From Lentilactobacillus diolivorans DSM 14421 (GTDB lineage Bacteria; Bacillota; Bacilli; Lactobacillales; Lactobacillaceae): DNA of 64,000 bases. Of this stretch, positions 53,589-62,898 are shown piece after piece (position 1 is the first letter of the stretch; every line of letters starts with the position of its first letter). A program made the position numbers and the translations under genes. Location of the stretch: positions 281,792 to 345,791 of the forward strand of contig NZ_AZEY01000090.1 of NCBI RefSeq assembly GCF_001434255.1, read 5' to 3'. The notes under the pieces are model-generated. The model searched no databases and was not told the DNA's origin. It saw only the letters and a list, made by a program, of their open reading frames with translations.

Positions 53589-56027
53589 GTGAGTAAAATA
53601 GAAAATCTAACCCTCGAAGATGTCATGGGGGAACGCTTCAGTAGATATTCTCGTTCAATTATTCAAGAACGAGCCCTACCAGACATTCGTGATGGATTAA
53701 AACCAGTTCAACGCCGAATTTTGTATGCAATGAATAAGGATGGCAACACATATGATAAAGCGTTTCGTAAATCTGCCAAGTCTGTGGGTAATGTGATGGG
53801 TAACTTTCACCCACATGGTGATAGTTCGATTTATGAAGCACTGGTTAGAATGAGTCAGGACTGGAAAGTTCGAGAACCTCTGATTGAAATGCATGGGAAT
53901 AATGGTTCGATGGATGGAGATCCGCCGGCCGCCATGCGATATACGGAAGCTCGTCTGAGCAAAATTTCTAGTGAAATGTTGCGGGACATTGATAAAAACA
54001 CGGTAGATTGGGTACTGAATTTTGATGATACCGAATATGAGCCAACGGTATTGCCATCTAGATTCCCAAACTTGCTGGTTAATGGTTCTACGGGAATATC
54101 AGCAGGGTATGCAACAGATATTCCGCCTCATAACTTAGGTGAGGTTATCGATGCCGTTTTGTATTTACAGAAGCATCCCAAGGCAACATTAGACGATTTA
54201 ATGGGGTTCGTAAAAGGCCCCGATTTCCCAACTGGGGCTATTGTTCAGGGGATTGACGGCATTAGGAAGGCTTATGAAACCGGTCATGGAAAGATTATGG
54301 TTCGTTCAAGGACGTCAATTGAACCACTAAAGGGAAATAAATCTCAGATTGTAATCACCGAAATTCCTTACGAAGTCAACAAGGCCCAACTTGTTAAACG
54401 AATTGATGAAATTCGACTTAATAAAAAGATTGAGGGAATTGCTGAAGTTCGTGATCAAAGTGACCGTGAAGGGCTGAGTATCGTGGTTGAATTAAAACGG
54501 GAAGTGGATTCTCAAGGTATTTTGAATTATTTATTTAAGAACACCGATCTCCAAATTTCCTATAATTTCAACATGGTTGCAATTGATCATATGCGGCCGG
54601 TTCGATTATCCTTAAAACGGATTTTAACTGCATATCTTGACTTTCAACAGAACGTTGTCAAGAAGCGAACCCAATTCGATTTACAAAAGGCAATGGATCG
54701 ACAGCATATTGTTGATGGTTTGATTAAAGCCTTATCAATTTTAGATAAGGTGATTAAAACAATCCGTGCCAGCAAGAATCGAAAAGACGCTCGTGATAAC
54801 TTAGTTAACGAATACGATTTTTCAGAAAAGCAGGCCGATGCAATTGTAGCCTTACAACTTTATCGATTAACCAACACAGATGTTACTGAACTTAAAGCGG
54901 AGTCCAAAGAACTTTCTGATCAAATCGCCGGTTTTCAAAAGATTCTAAATAACCCTAGTGAATTAAACAAAGTCTTGGCTAAAGAACTACGACAGTTAGC
55001 CAAAACTTATCGCAATCCGCGTCGCACGGAAATTCAAAACAAAGTTTCCAATATTAAAATTAGTACCGATGTTATGGTTCCTGACGAAGATGTTGTGGTG
55101 ATGGTCAGTCACGATGGCTATATTAAGCGAAGCAGTCTCCGATCTTATAAGGCGTCATCTAGTGAAAGCGGGCTTAAAGATGAAGATTATCCGATCTTTA
55201 TGGAACAATTAAACGCGCGTGATCATCTGTTTATGTTTACAAACAAAGGTAACTTAATTTATCGGCCGGTTCACGAAATTGCTGATGTTAAGTGGAAAGA
55301 TACTGGTGAACATATTTCACAGACAATTGGCTTGGATGCCGATGAAGAAATTATTGGCACGTTCGCCTTTAATTCATTAAAGGAATCGGGGAACTTTCTG
55401 ATTGCCACCGATGACGGTCACATTAAACAAACAAGTTTTCAGGATTTGAAGCCGGGCCGAACGTATAAAAATCATGCGTATACCTACGAAAAATTAAAAG
55501 CTGAAAACGCGAAAGTTGTTGCCGTTCAGTATTTGGCAAATCCAGAGCAATCAAGCGAATTATTGCTGATTTCACATCACGGATTGGCTTTAAGATATGG
55601 TTTGGATGAGGTTCCGGTCAACGGCGCCCGAACTACTGGTGTTAAGTCAATGGGGCTGCGCGGCGATGACTTGGTAACCAACCTGCAGCTTATTCAGCCG
55701 AATAGTGTTGTGGCTATTGTGACGCAGCGAGGCGCATTCAAAAAGTTAGCTGTTAAAGAAATTCCAGCTACTTCACGAGCTCGCAAAGGGGTGATGATTT
55801 TACGTGAGTTGAAAGCCCAGCCACATCGAGTTGTTGATTTTGTTGTGATTGACCATGAAGATCAACCATTGGAAGTATTGACAAATCGAGCGCGCAGCCA
55901 TGATATATTACCCAAGGAATATTCAGTGGGTGGTCGCTATTCGAATGGTTCTTTTGTGATCGATGTCGATTCAGAAGGTATTCCGAAACAAATACGGATA
56001 AAGCCTTCAGAACTAACTGTTAATTGA
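53589..56027 (+). CDS. parC: DNA topoisomerase IV subunit A
   Basis: This is the DNA-breaking subunit, 812 residues. The catalytic Tyr lies in AAMRYTEARLS. The quinolone-resistance region reads HPHGDSSIYEALVRM with the susceptible-type Ser and Glu residues. The GyrA-like C-terminal beta-pinwheel follows from about residue 490. The GTG start follows GGGGGAAAC. It is coupled to parE (21-base gap). Confidence 0.96.
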   Translation: MSKIENLTLEDVMGERFSRYSRSIIQERALPDIRDGLKPVQRRILYAMNKDGNTYDKAFRKSAKSVGNVMGNFHPHGDSSIYEALVRMSQDWKVREPLIEMHGNNGSMDGDPPAAMRYTEARLSKISSEMLRDIDKNTVDWVLNFDDTEYEPTVLPSRFPNLLVNGSTGISAGYATDIPPHNLGEVIDAVLYLQKHPKATLDDLMGFVKGPDFPTGAIVQGIDGIRKAYETGHGKIMVRSRTSIEPLKGNKSQIVITEIPYEVNKAQLVKRIDEIRLNKKIEGIAEVRDQSDREGLSIVVELKREVDSQGILNYLFKNTDLQISYNFNMVAIDHMRPVRLSLKRILTAYLDFQQNVVKKRTQFDLQKAMDRQHIVDGLIKALSILDKVIKTIRASKNRKDARDNLVNEYDFSEKQADAIVALQLYRLTNTDVTELKAESKELSDQIAGFQKILNNPSELNKVLAKELRQLAKTYRNPRRTEIQNKVSNIKISTDVMVPDEDVVVMVSHDGYIKRSSLRSYKASSSESGLKDEDYPIFMEQLNARDHLFMFTNKGNLIYRPVHEIADVKWKDTGEHISQTIGLDADEEIIGTFAFNSLKESGNFLIATDDGHIKQTSFQDLKPGRTYKNHAYTYEKLKAENAKVVAVQYLANPEQSSELLLISHHGLALRYGLDEVPVNGARTTGVKSMGLRGDDLVTNLQLIQPNSVVAIVTQRGAFKKLAVKEIPATSRARKGVMILRELKAQPHRVVDFVVIDHEDQPLEVLTNRARSHDILPKEYSVGGRYSNGSFVIDVDSEGIPKQIRIKPSELTVN

Positions 56028-56162
56028 TTTGAAAATATTAAACACTTTTTAAATAAAGCGCTATATTAATTGATTGTCAGCTGGTTTCGAATTATTATTA
56101 ATGTTAAATGATAATAAAAAGGGTATCTAATGGTCGAAATGAGACCACTAAGGAGAGACTGA

Positions 56163-57122
56163 ATGAAAACCACTCAGGAAAATATTTTTTCTTCCAAGAC
56201 CTTGTCATATTTTCTTCAGTTAGCCGATACAATGAATTATACTCAGGCCGCTCAGATATTGGGAATCACGCAACCTGCTTTAACGCAACAGATTAAGAAA
56301 CTTGAGCGAACGGTCGGAACATCATTGTTTTATTCGGTAGGTAAGAAACTACGGCTTACGGACGCGGGATACATTATGTTAAAGACGACTCATCAGATTT
56401 ATGATTTACTAAATGATGCAACGGATGAAATTCAACAGGCGACTAGTTCAACGACCGGTGAAATTAACCTTGGAATTTTAGCTTCAATTGAAACTAAAGT
56501 TTTTGAAGATTTTGCTTTGGCGTTATACAAAGAAAATCCGGATTTGGTGATTAATTTTCATATGTTGACTCGTAAGGAAATCTGGGAGAGTTTGGAAAAT
56601 AATAAGATTGATCTGGCAATTATGTACTTGCCGGATGAATCAATCAAAAACTGGAAACCATATAGCTCAAAGAAAATCATTTCGGACGATTTACTATTTA
56701 TTCACCATAATCAAGACCTGTCCAAGCGCAAAAAGGTTCGTTTGAAAGATGTTAACGATCGACCGTGGGTCATGTATCCACAGGATTATTATCTTAACCA
56801 GACCTTACGTGAAACTTTTAAGAATCAGATGGTTGATTTTCCAACAACGGCTGCCAGATATACCATGCCCGAGCAAATTCTTAAGTTTGCGATTAATACG
56901 CGAACTAACACAGCATTACCTAAGTCATATATGCTCAACATTGATCTTAAATCTTTAACAGATGAGGATATTTGGGTAAGTGAATTTGACCCGAGGATCA
57001 AGTTTGATTTAAAATTTGTTTATCGGAAAAATAAGAATGAAATCCCTCGAATTGGCCGTTTCTTAAGTAAGTTTGATGAATTTCTTTCCAAAAAAGACTA
57101 TTTAGACCGATTAGCAAAATAG
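56163..57122 (+). CDS. LysR-family transcriptional regulator
   Basis: It has 319 residues: an N-terminal winged helix ('[40 protein letters not shown]' split around residues 15-54) and a periplasmic-binding-like effector domain. The effector and target genes are unknown. LysR regulators often control a divergent gene, but here both neighbours point the same way. A short dyad TGGTC/GACCA lies just before its ribosome site (AAGGAGAGA). Confidence 0.9.
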   Translation: MKTTQENIFSSKTLSYFLQLADTMNYTQAAQILGITQPALTQQIKKLERTVGTSLFYSVGKKLRLTDAGYIMLKTTHQIYDLLNDATDEIQQATSSTTGEINLGILASIETKVFEDFALALYKENPDLVINFHMLTRKEIWESLENNKIDLAIMYLPDESIKNWKPYSSKKIISDDLLFIHHNQDLSKRKKVRLKDVNDRPWVMYPQDYYLNQTLRETFKNQMVDFPTTAARYTMPEQILKFAINTRTNTALPKSYMLNIDLKSLTDEDIWVSEFDPRIKFDLKFVYRKNKNEIPRIGRFLSKFDEFLSKKDYLDRLAK

Positions 57123-57151
57123 TTTTAAAAAAATTAAGGGAGATAATGTTA

Positions 57152-58081
57152 ATGAGTAAAGAATTAGTTTTTGGTCACCAAAGCCCCGATACTGATGCCA
57201 TTGTGGCAGCTAAGGCGTTTTCATATCTACAAAATAAATTAGGCTATGATACTGAGGCTGTTGCTTTGGGTGAACCTAATTCGGAAACTGCTTTTGTGCT
57301 AAATTATTTTGATGAACCAACACCACGAATCATTAAAACTGCTAAGAATGAAGTGGACTCAGTCATGTTGGTTGACCATAATGAATTTCAACAGAGTGTC
57401 TCAGATATTAAAGATCTGACAATTACTCACGTTGTTGATCATCATCGAATTTCAAATTTCCAAACCCAGCAACCATTATATTATCGTGCAGAGCCGGTTG
57501 GTTGCTGCAGTACGATTATTGTAAAAATGTTTGATGAAAATAGGGTTGAAATTCCAGTTCAATTGGCTGGATTGATGCTTTCAGCAATTATCTCAGATAC
57601 ATTATTGTTAAAGTCACCAACTACCACCGATGAAGATCGAATTGCTGTCAAGACATTAGCTGAAATCGCCGACATTGACTATGAAAAGTATGGGATTGAA
57701 ATGCTTAAAGCTGGAACTAATGTTTCCGCTAAAAGTGATCAAGAGCTAATTGATTCAGATGCCAAGTCCTTTACAATGGGTGGCAAGAGTGTTCGAATTG
57801 ATCAAATTAACGTTGTTGATTTCGATGATATTGATAAACGTCAAGATGATATCAAAAAAGTAATGGCTGCTGAGGCTAAAGCCAAGAGTTATGATTTGTT
57901 TTTAGTCTTAGTGACTAATGTTTTAAACAGCGATTCTCGATTAATTGTTGTTGGCGAGCCTACCGAGGCGGTTGAAAAAGCATTTAACAATAAGCTTGGT
58001 GCCGATGCTACAATGCCGTTACCTGGTGTTGTCTCACGTAAAAAACAAGTTGTGCCACCATTAACCAATGCATTGAGCTAA
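57152..58081 (+). CDS. ppaC: Manganese-dependent inorganic pyrophosphatase
   Basis: This is a family II (DHH) pyrophosphatase, 309 residues. Metal ligands are in '[18 protein letters not shown]', VDHNE and VVDHHRI (the DHH motif); the C-terminal substrate residues are in [15 protein letters not shown] 57152 follows AAGGGAG. It drives biosynthetic reactions by removing PPi. Confidence 0.97.
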   Translation: MSKELVFGHQSPDTDAIVAAKAFSYLQNKLGYDTEAVALGEPNSETAFVLNYFDEPTPRIIKTAKNEVDSVMLVDHNEFQQSVSDIKDLTITHVVDHHRISNFQTQQPLYYRAEPVGCCSTIIVKMFDENRVEIPVQLAGLMLSAIISDTLLLKSPTTTDEDRIAVKTLAEIADIDYEKYGIEMLKAGTNVSAKSDQELIDSDAKSFTMGGKSVRIDQINVVDFDDIDKRQDDIKKVMAAEAKAKSYDLFLVLVTNVLNSDSRLIVVGEPTEAVEKAFNNKLGADATMPLPGVVSRKKQVVPPLTNALS

Positions 58082-58112
58082 TTTAACAGTTCATCTTTAC
58101 AAGTAGGAATCA

Positions 58113-58301
58113 GAGTGAGACAAAAGGCGGTTAACTTCCAGAGTACAACTGGATTATCCGAATATTCCGGGCTTGAATATTGGGATAATTCGGTTGTACG
58201 GCAGGAAGTTGCCTTTTATCTCACGTTTCGACTCGGTAATAATCGTGATTACACAAATAGGGGCTGGGACAAAATTACTTTTGTCCCAGCCCCATTTTTT
58301 T
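58113..58301 (+). repeat. Dispersed hairpin-terminator repeat, copy A (full length)
   Basis: A long foldback: GTGAGACAAAAGGC (58115-58128) with GCCTTTTATCTCAC (58211-58224), CTTCC/GGAAG, GTACAAC (58143-58149) with GTTGTAC (58193-58199), and GGATTATCC/GGATAAT at the tip. It is followed by CTCGGTAATAATCGTG and a perfect 15-bp terminator hairpin (58260-58274 with 58279-58293) plus seven T. Related shorter copies are at 29255-29472 (minus) and 32350-32456. No protein is credible here. Confidence 0.85.
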
Positions 58302-58302
58302 G

Positions 58303-58331
58303 TTTACATTAAATAACATCCCCCATATAAT
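58303..58331 (+). promoter_or_regulatory. Promoter of msrB-msrA
   Basis: TTTACA (58303-58308), exactly 17 bases, and a perfect TATAAT (58326-58331). It starts right at the end of the preceding terminator. Confidence 0.85.
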
Positions 58332-58340
58332 ATGAGGTAG

Positions 58341-58360
58341 ATACATTGTACACAATGTAT
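58341..58360. promoter_or_regulatory. Operator-like perfect dyad over the msrB start site
   Basis: ATACATTGT, AC, ACAATGTAT: a perfect 9+2+9 inverted repeat located about 10-29 bases after the -10, where a repressor would block transcription. It is also 26 bases before the msrB start codon, so an RNA hairpin is an alternative. The binding protein is unknown; MarR/OhrR-like regulators use similar sequences. Confidence 0.7.
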
Positions 58361-58385
58361 TCGTATGACAATCTGGAGGTATGAG

Positions 58386-58814
58386 ATGAAAGATAATGAG
58401 TTGAAAAATAAATTAACACCAAAACAATATGAAGTTACTCAGCAAAAGGGAACTGAAGCACCTTTCAGCGGTAAGTATGACAACTTCTATGAAGATGGTA
58501 TCTACGTTGATGTTGTGAGTGGAGAACCATTGTTTTCATCGAAAGACAAATATGATGCCGGTTGCGGATGGCCGTCATTTACTCATCCAATTGATCTCGA
58601 CCACATTGACCAACACACTGATTTGTCTCACGGCATGATTCGCCAAGAGGTTCAAAGTAAAGACGCCAAGTCGCATTTAGGACATGTTTTTCCTGATGGG
58701 CCCAAGGATGCCGGTGGTCAGCGGTATTGTATCAATTCTGCTGCATTAAAATTTATTCCGGTTGATCAATTGGATCAGAACGGCTATGGTCAATATAAAG
58801 AAATCTTTAAGTAG
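58386..58814 (+). CDS. msrB: Peptide methionine (R)-S-oxide reductase MsrB
   Basis: It repairs the R form of oxidised methionine in proteins. It has 142 residues: '[10 protein letters not shown]' and the catalytic Cys in RYCINSAAL near residue 119. The zinc-binding CxxC pairs of some MsrBs are absent, which is an accepted variant. ATG 58386 follows TGGAGG. It is followed 13 bases later by msrA. Confidence 0.96.
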   Translation: MKDNELKNKLTPKQYEVTQQKGTEAPFSGKYDNFYEDGIYVDVVSGEPLFSSKDKYDAGCGWPSFTHPIDLDHIDQHTDLSHGMIRQEVQSKDAKSHLGHVFPDGPKDAGGQRYCINSAALKFIPVDQLDQNGYGQYKEIFK

Positions 58815-58827
58815 GGGTGTTTGATTA

Positions 58828-59358
58828 ATGGAAGAGACAGCAATATTTGCAGGTGGTTGTTTTTGGTGTATGGTTAAGCCATTCGATACAATGCCTGGTA
58901 TCAAAAAGGTAATTTCCGGATATACCGGCGGTCACGTTGCCAATCCAACGTATGAACAAGTTTCTAGTCATACAACCGGCCATACTGAGGCAGTTAAGGT
59001 GATCTTTGATCCAGAAGCCATTAGTTATAAACGGCTTGTCCAGATTTATTGGCAACAGACTGATCCGACAGACGCGATGGGTCAGTTCCAAGATCGCGGT
59101 GATAATTATCGACCGGTTATCTTTGTTAAGGATGATGTCCAGAGAAAAATTGCCGAAGCTTCAAGGAATGCCTTAGCCGAAAGTGGCATGTTTGATGACC
59201 CCATCGTGACTAAAATTGAGGACGCCAAGCCTTTTTATCCCGCGGAACCGGAACATCAACAGTTTTATAAGAAAAATCCATTGAGGTTTCAAATGGAAGA
59301 AGCAGGCGGACGAGCAAAATTTGTCAAGACTCATTGGAAGGTTAATAAAACTAATTAA
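58828..59358 (+). CDS. msrA: Peptide methionine (S)-S-oxide reductase MsrA
   Basis: It reduces the S form of methionine sulfoxide. It has 176 residues. The catalytic motif GGCFWCM is near residues 9-15, with '[24 protein letters not shown]' following. It forms a two-gene oxidative-damage repair unit with msrB, probably under the operator at 58341. Confidence 0.97.
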   Translation: MEETAIFAGGCFWCMVKPFDTMPGIKKVISGYTGGHVANPTYEQVSSHTTGHTEAVKVIFDPEAISYKRLVQIYWQQTDPTDAMGQFQDRGDNYRPVIFVKDDVQRKIAEASRNALAESGMFDDPIVTKIEDAKPFYPAEPEHQQFYKKNPLRFQMEEAGGRAKFVKTHWKVNKTN

Positions 59359-59360
59359 TG

Positions 59361-59410
59361 AAATAAGCCGAAACCACTTTCTCTAGAAGAAAATTGGCTT
59401 CGGCTTATTT
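59361..59410 (+). terminator. Hairpin between msrA and mutY
   Basis: AAATAAGCCGAAACCA (59361-59376) and TGGCTTCGGCTTATTT (59395-59410) form a 16-bp stem with one mismatch. The T run is short, so it may be a weak terminator or a processing hairpin before the mutY ribosome site. Confidence 0.65.
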
Positions 59411-59425
59411 AAAAGGAGAATCAAG

Positions 59426-60559
59426 ATGATTGAATGGTCACCCGAAAAGATCAAGGGCTTTCAAAAAGCGTTGCTGAATTGGTATGATCAAAATAAACGC
59501 GATTTACCATGGCGTGTGGATCACGACCCGTATCATGTTTGGATTTCAGAAATTATGCTGCAACAAACCCAAGTTCAAACTGTCATTCCATATTATCAGC
59601 GGTTCATGAAACTATTTCCCACTGTTGGCCAGTTGGCAAAAGCAGACGAATCGGTGCTCTTGAAAGCATGGGAAGGACTAGGGTATTATTCGCGTGCCCG
59701 TCATTTACAAACAGCAGCCCGTCAAATAGTGACCGACTATGGTGGCCAGTGGCCACAGACAATTGATGGTCTTAAATCGCTTTCCGGTGTTGGACCTTAT
59801 ACCGCTGGGGCAATTGCAAGTATTGCTTTTAATCAACCCGTTCCGGCTGTTGATGGTAATGCATTTCGAGTTTTTTCCCGATTATTTAAAATTGATGCTG
59901 ATATTGCTAAACCCCAAACCCGTCACCTATTTGAAAAAGTCATCCAAAATGTTATTTCCAGGGATCGCCCGGGCGACTTTAATCAAGCAATTATGGATTT
60001 GGGTGCTAGCTATATGAGTGCTAAGAATCCGGATACTGTCCATTCTCCCGTTAAACAGTTTGATCAAGCATATTTAGATGGTGAAGAGGATAAGTATCCG
60101 GTTAAGTCAAAGAAAAAACGACCGGTTCAAGTGAACTACTTTGGACTAATCATTCATTCCAGCAAAGGATTTTTATTTGAGCAGCGTCCCAGTGATGGCA
60201 TTTTAAGCCATTTTTTGATGTTTCCATTAATTAAGGCCGACGAATTGGATAATCAAAAGCGATCAGTCCAAAAAATATCAAGTGATGAAATAATTGATAC
60301 TATTTTTCAAAGTTGGGTATCGACTTATCAACTCCAGTTAATTGATCTAGCATTTGTGGACAGTCAAAAAGTATCGCATACGTTTACTCATCAAAAATGG
60401 CAAATCACTTTATTGGAAGCAACTTTACCATCAAATAGTGATTTGAGTTATTTTCCAGGTAAATGGGTTCCCCAAGACCAGTTTTCGACGATTGCATTTT
60501 CAAAGGTTCAATCAAAGATGTGGGCTGCATACCAACAAAAAATACCAAAGACAAATTAA
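59426..60559 (+). CDS. mutY: Adenine DNA glycosylase MutY, lacking the [4Fe-4S] ligands
   Basis: It removes adenine mispaired with 8-oxoguanine. It has 377 residues. Catalytic Glu42 (VWISEIMLQQTQV) and Asp143 (VPAVDGNAF) and the HhH motif (LSGVGPYTAGAIA) are in place. The C-terminal NUDIX-like domain carries the 8-oxoG-sensing VSHTFTH loop. The four cysteines of the iron-sulfur cluster are all replaced (positions equivalent to Met197, Thr204, Ser207, Asp213), and the whole protein has no Cys. AAAAGGAG precedes the ATG. It sits beside msrBA, so three oxidative-damage genes are adjacent. Confidence 0.95.
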   Translation: MIEWSPEKIKGFQKALLNWYDQNKRDLPWRVDHDPYHVWISEIMLQQTQVQTVIPYYQRFMKLFPTVGQLAKADESVLLKAWEGLGYYSRARHLQTAARQIVTDYGGQWPQTIDGLKSLSGVGPYTAGAIASIAFNQPVPAVDGNAFRVFSRLFKIDADIAKPQTRHLFEKVIQNVISRDRPGDFNQAIMDLGASYMSAKNPDTVHSPVKQFDQAYLDGEEDKYPVKSKKKRPVQVNYFGLIIHSSKGFLFEQRPSDGILSHFLMFPLIKADELDNQKRSVQKISSDEIIDTIFQSWVSTYQLQLIDLAFVDSQKVSHTFTHQKWQITLLEATLPSNSDLSYFPGKWVPQDQFSTIAFSKVQSKMWAAYQQKIPKTN

Positions 60560-60569
60560 ATAAATCTGG

Positions 60570-61664
60570 TTACTTATGGTCTTCTTTGTGCAAATCATCC
60601 AAGGCTTTTTTCTGAGTTGTGTCGACAATATGTGTGTATAATCCAGTTGCTTTGGTTGAGGATTGACCAAGTTGAGTGGCAACAAGATGTTCGTTATTGG
60701 TTTCCAAATACAGCTTTGAGGCTAGTGTATGTCTAAGTTTGTGAGGGGTAATTCGCACGTGATTGAACGCTTGCGAGTATTTTGCGACTAGTAGTTCGAC
60801 AGTTGCTGTTGATATTCGCCTAGGTTGGTCCGCCCCTTTTGTTAAAAAGAGGGCAGGGGTAACCTTAGTTGCGTGATAATGTTGCTTGCGAATAGCGAGA
60901 TATGGTTCAATATATGGCATTACCCAGTTCGCAATTGGAACAGAATCCCGTTTGCCACCTTTACGCTGAACCGAAACGGTTGCCTTAGTGAGGTTGATAT
61001 CCTTTACGTTAGCGTTAACAAGTTCAGAGACTCGAATCCCGGTTCCAAGCATTAAAGCGTTGATTGCCACGTCCCGTTGACGGTCACGTTCATACATCTT
61101 GTGAACACGTTTTCCTTTAATTTGTTTCGGATAATCATTCAAAATAAAATCCAGGTAATGAACATCCGCGTTGCCGAGCATTAATTTATCTTTAATATTA
61201 CGAGCACGCGTCTGATAGGTTTCACTATCAGGAACTAAAGCAATTTTTTTCATTACATTTCGATAAAAGTATGGCTCGCCGTCAGCGTTTTCCGATTCTT
61301 CAGTCAGATACCTAAAAAGTGCTGAAAGTGCATTTAACGATCGATTCACGGTTCGATGGGATAGCGTTCCTTGTGGGTTTTTAGCTGTTTGCTTACCACG
61401 ATTGAGTAGAAACGCTTTGTATAACTCCATGTCCTGTTTACGGAACTTTTCAAGGTCAGTTAATGAAATCATAGCCATAGTGGAGGCATTTGTTACACCG
61501 GTTTCAATCATCCAGGCGAAGAAGCGGTGAAATTCATTGAGGTATTGATATAAGGTTGCTGGAGATAAGGGAATCGTTGATTTTTCTAGATAGTAATCTT
61601 GAACATAGTTGGGCATTTCCTGAATAAGTGTCTCATTATTAGCAATGTAGCTGGATTTTTTCAT
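60570..61664 (-). CDS. xerS: XerS-like tyrosine recombinase
   Basis: This 364-residue recombinase resembles XerS, the single enzyme that streptococci and lactococci use at dif-SL in place of XerC/XerD. The typical N-terminal part is present ('LYQYLNEFHRFFAWMIETGV', 'VNRSLNALSALFRYLTEESENADGEPYFYRNVMKK'). Catalytic residues: Arg in GTGIRVSEL, Lys in RKGGKRDSV, HKLRHTLASKLY, LGQSS (Gln in place of the usual His) and Tyr in GLYTHIV. It is on the minus strand, convergent with mutY. A 19-bp inverted repeat with a 6-bp centre lies about 70 bases upstream. Its true target is unproven. Confidence 0.9.
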   Translation of the reverse strand: MKKSSYIANNETLIQEMPNYVQDYYLEKSTIPLSPATLYQYLNEFHRFFAWMIETGVTNASTMAMISLTDLEKFRKQDMELYKAFLLNRGKQTAKNPQGTLSHRTVNRSLNALSALFRYLTEESENADGEPYFYRNVMKKIALVPDSETYQTRARNIKDKLMLGNADVHYLDFILNDYPKQIKGKRVHKMYERDRQRDVAINALMLGTGIRVSELVNANVKDINLTKATVSVQRKGGKRDSVPIANWVMPYIEPYLAIRKQHYHATKVTPALFLTKGADQPRRISTATVELLVAKYSQAFNHVRITPHKLRHTLASKLYLETNNEHLVATQLGQSSTKATGLYTHIVDTTQKKALDDLHKEDHK

Positions 61665-61736
61665 TGTAAAACTCCTTAATTGGATTTAAATAGAAACGGC
61701 TAAAATCATGTTTTTGGGTGGGGCGTTTTTATTTTT

Positions 61737-61780
61737 ATAATATAACTTGATAAAAGGACAATTTTATTAAGTTATATTAT
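61737..61780. repeat. Near-perfect 19-bp inverted repeat with 6-bp centre upstream of xerS
   Basis: The left arm (61737-61755) runs ATAATATAACTTGATAAAA and the right arm (61762-61780) runs TTTTATTAAGTTATATTAT. They are complementary at 18 of 19 positions around GGACAA. The 6-base centre flanked by inverted arms is the architecture of a Xer recombination site. It could instead be an operator of xerS. Confidence 0.8.
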
Positions 61781-61928
61781 ATCATATTATTACCGTTATT
61801 TTGGATAATTAAAGATCAAAATATTTGACCATCAAGTTAAAACTCCATAAGATAGCATAGACGAACAAAAAATAGTCGAAAGAGGTTTTTAAATGAAATA
61901 AGGATTAATAAATTAAGGGGGCTTTCAT

Positions 61929-62795
61929 ATGATGGTTGATATGAAGCAAATTCACGGAATTCAGCTGGAAATATTGAAGCAAGTCGCACGTTTGAGTTCC
62001 AAGCACCATATCAAATATTTTATGACCGGAGGCTCCGCAATCGGCGCCGTCCGGCATCAAGGATTTATTCCGTGGGACGACGATATTGATATCGGATTTA
62101 CTCGACATGATTTTGAAAAGTTTTTAAGAGTTGCACCAGGAGAATTCAGATCAACTAACTATTTTGTTGAAGAAAATCGTTTGAATCCTGCTTATGAATA
62201 TGATTTTGCCAAGGTGATGTTTAAAGGAACTGAAATATTGGAGCGTGGCCGTGAAGAAGCAAAATCATTTAATGGTATTTTTATTGATGTTTTTCCGTTT
62301 GATAAAATGCCCGCAGCCAAACATCAGCAAGTGGCTCAAAGCCAGGCGCTTCAAGCTATCTTACAGGAAATTCGCCGTCGATTTTACCCGGACCTATACC
62401 CAAATATGTCTTTAGACCCTAAATACGTTGACATGACAATAGATCAGCTGTATAAATTACGTTTGCAGATCATGGTTAAATATGATCGTGATCCGTCACT
62501 CGCATACGTCAATTTATCATCACCATATAAATACGGTAAAGAACGAATTCTGCCTGCTGAGATGCATCGTTTTACTGAAATGAAATTTGAAAATTTACGA
62601 GTTCCTGTTTTATCAGCATACGATTCGTACTTAACACGGCTTTATGGTAACTATATGAAATTACCACCGGTTGAGAAACGCATTCAGCGTCACATTTTAA
62701 AAGCTTCCGTTGATAATCCACAAGAACTGTCGGAGAATGAACCAGATAGTCAAATAGAAAAGCATCGAAATGGATTTGAAGCCGAAGCAAGTTAA
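61929..62795 (+). CDS. LicD-family nucleotidyltransferase-fold protein
   Basis: It has 288 residues. The core 'MTGGSAIGAVRHQGFIPWDDDIDIGF' near residues 35-60 is the LicD/nucleotidyltransferase motif with the metal-binding Asp cluster. LicD proteins transfer phosphocholine or similar phospho-groups to teichoic acid or surface glycans. No choline or polysaccharide genes are adjacent, so the acceptor is unknown. AAGGGGG precedes the ATG. It is an isolated accessory gene between xerS and the dif-like site. Confidence 0.87.
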   Translation: MMVDMKQIHGIQLEILKQVARLSSKHHIKYFMTGGSAIGAVRHQGFIPWDDDIDIGFTRHDFEKFLRVAPGEFRSTNYFVEENRLNPAYEYDFAKVMFKGTEILERGREEAKSFNGIFIDVFPFDKMPAAKHQQVAQSQALQAILQEIRRRFYPDLYPNMSLDPKYVDMTIDQLYKLRLQIMVKYDRDPSLAYVNLSSPYKYGKERILPAEMHRFTEMKFENLRVPVLSAYDSYLTRLYGNYMKLPPVEKRIQRHILKASVDNPQELSENEPDSQIEKHRNGFEAEAS

Positions 62796-62898
62796 GCGTA
62801 TAATTTTAGACATTAAAATAACTTTTAGTCATATTTAATAGGAACGTCAGTTGGTCGTATTTTTGACCGTCTGAACGTTTCTTTTTGATTAAGCACTT

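Noticed and set aside
58115-58312. 65-codon ORF starting MRQKAVNFQST
   Set aside because: It lies fully inside the hairpin-terminator repeat and crosses the terminator; no ribosome site.
60570-61664. XerS-like gene as a phage or genomic-island integrase
   Set aside because: No other phage or mobility genes, no duplicated tRNA end, and the sequence features are those of XerS. The position next to dif also argues for a chromosomal Xer role.
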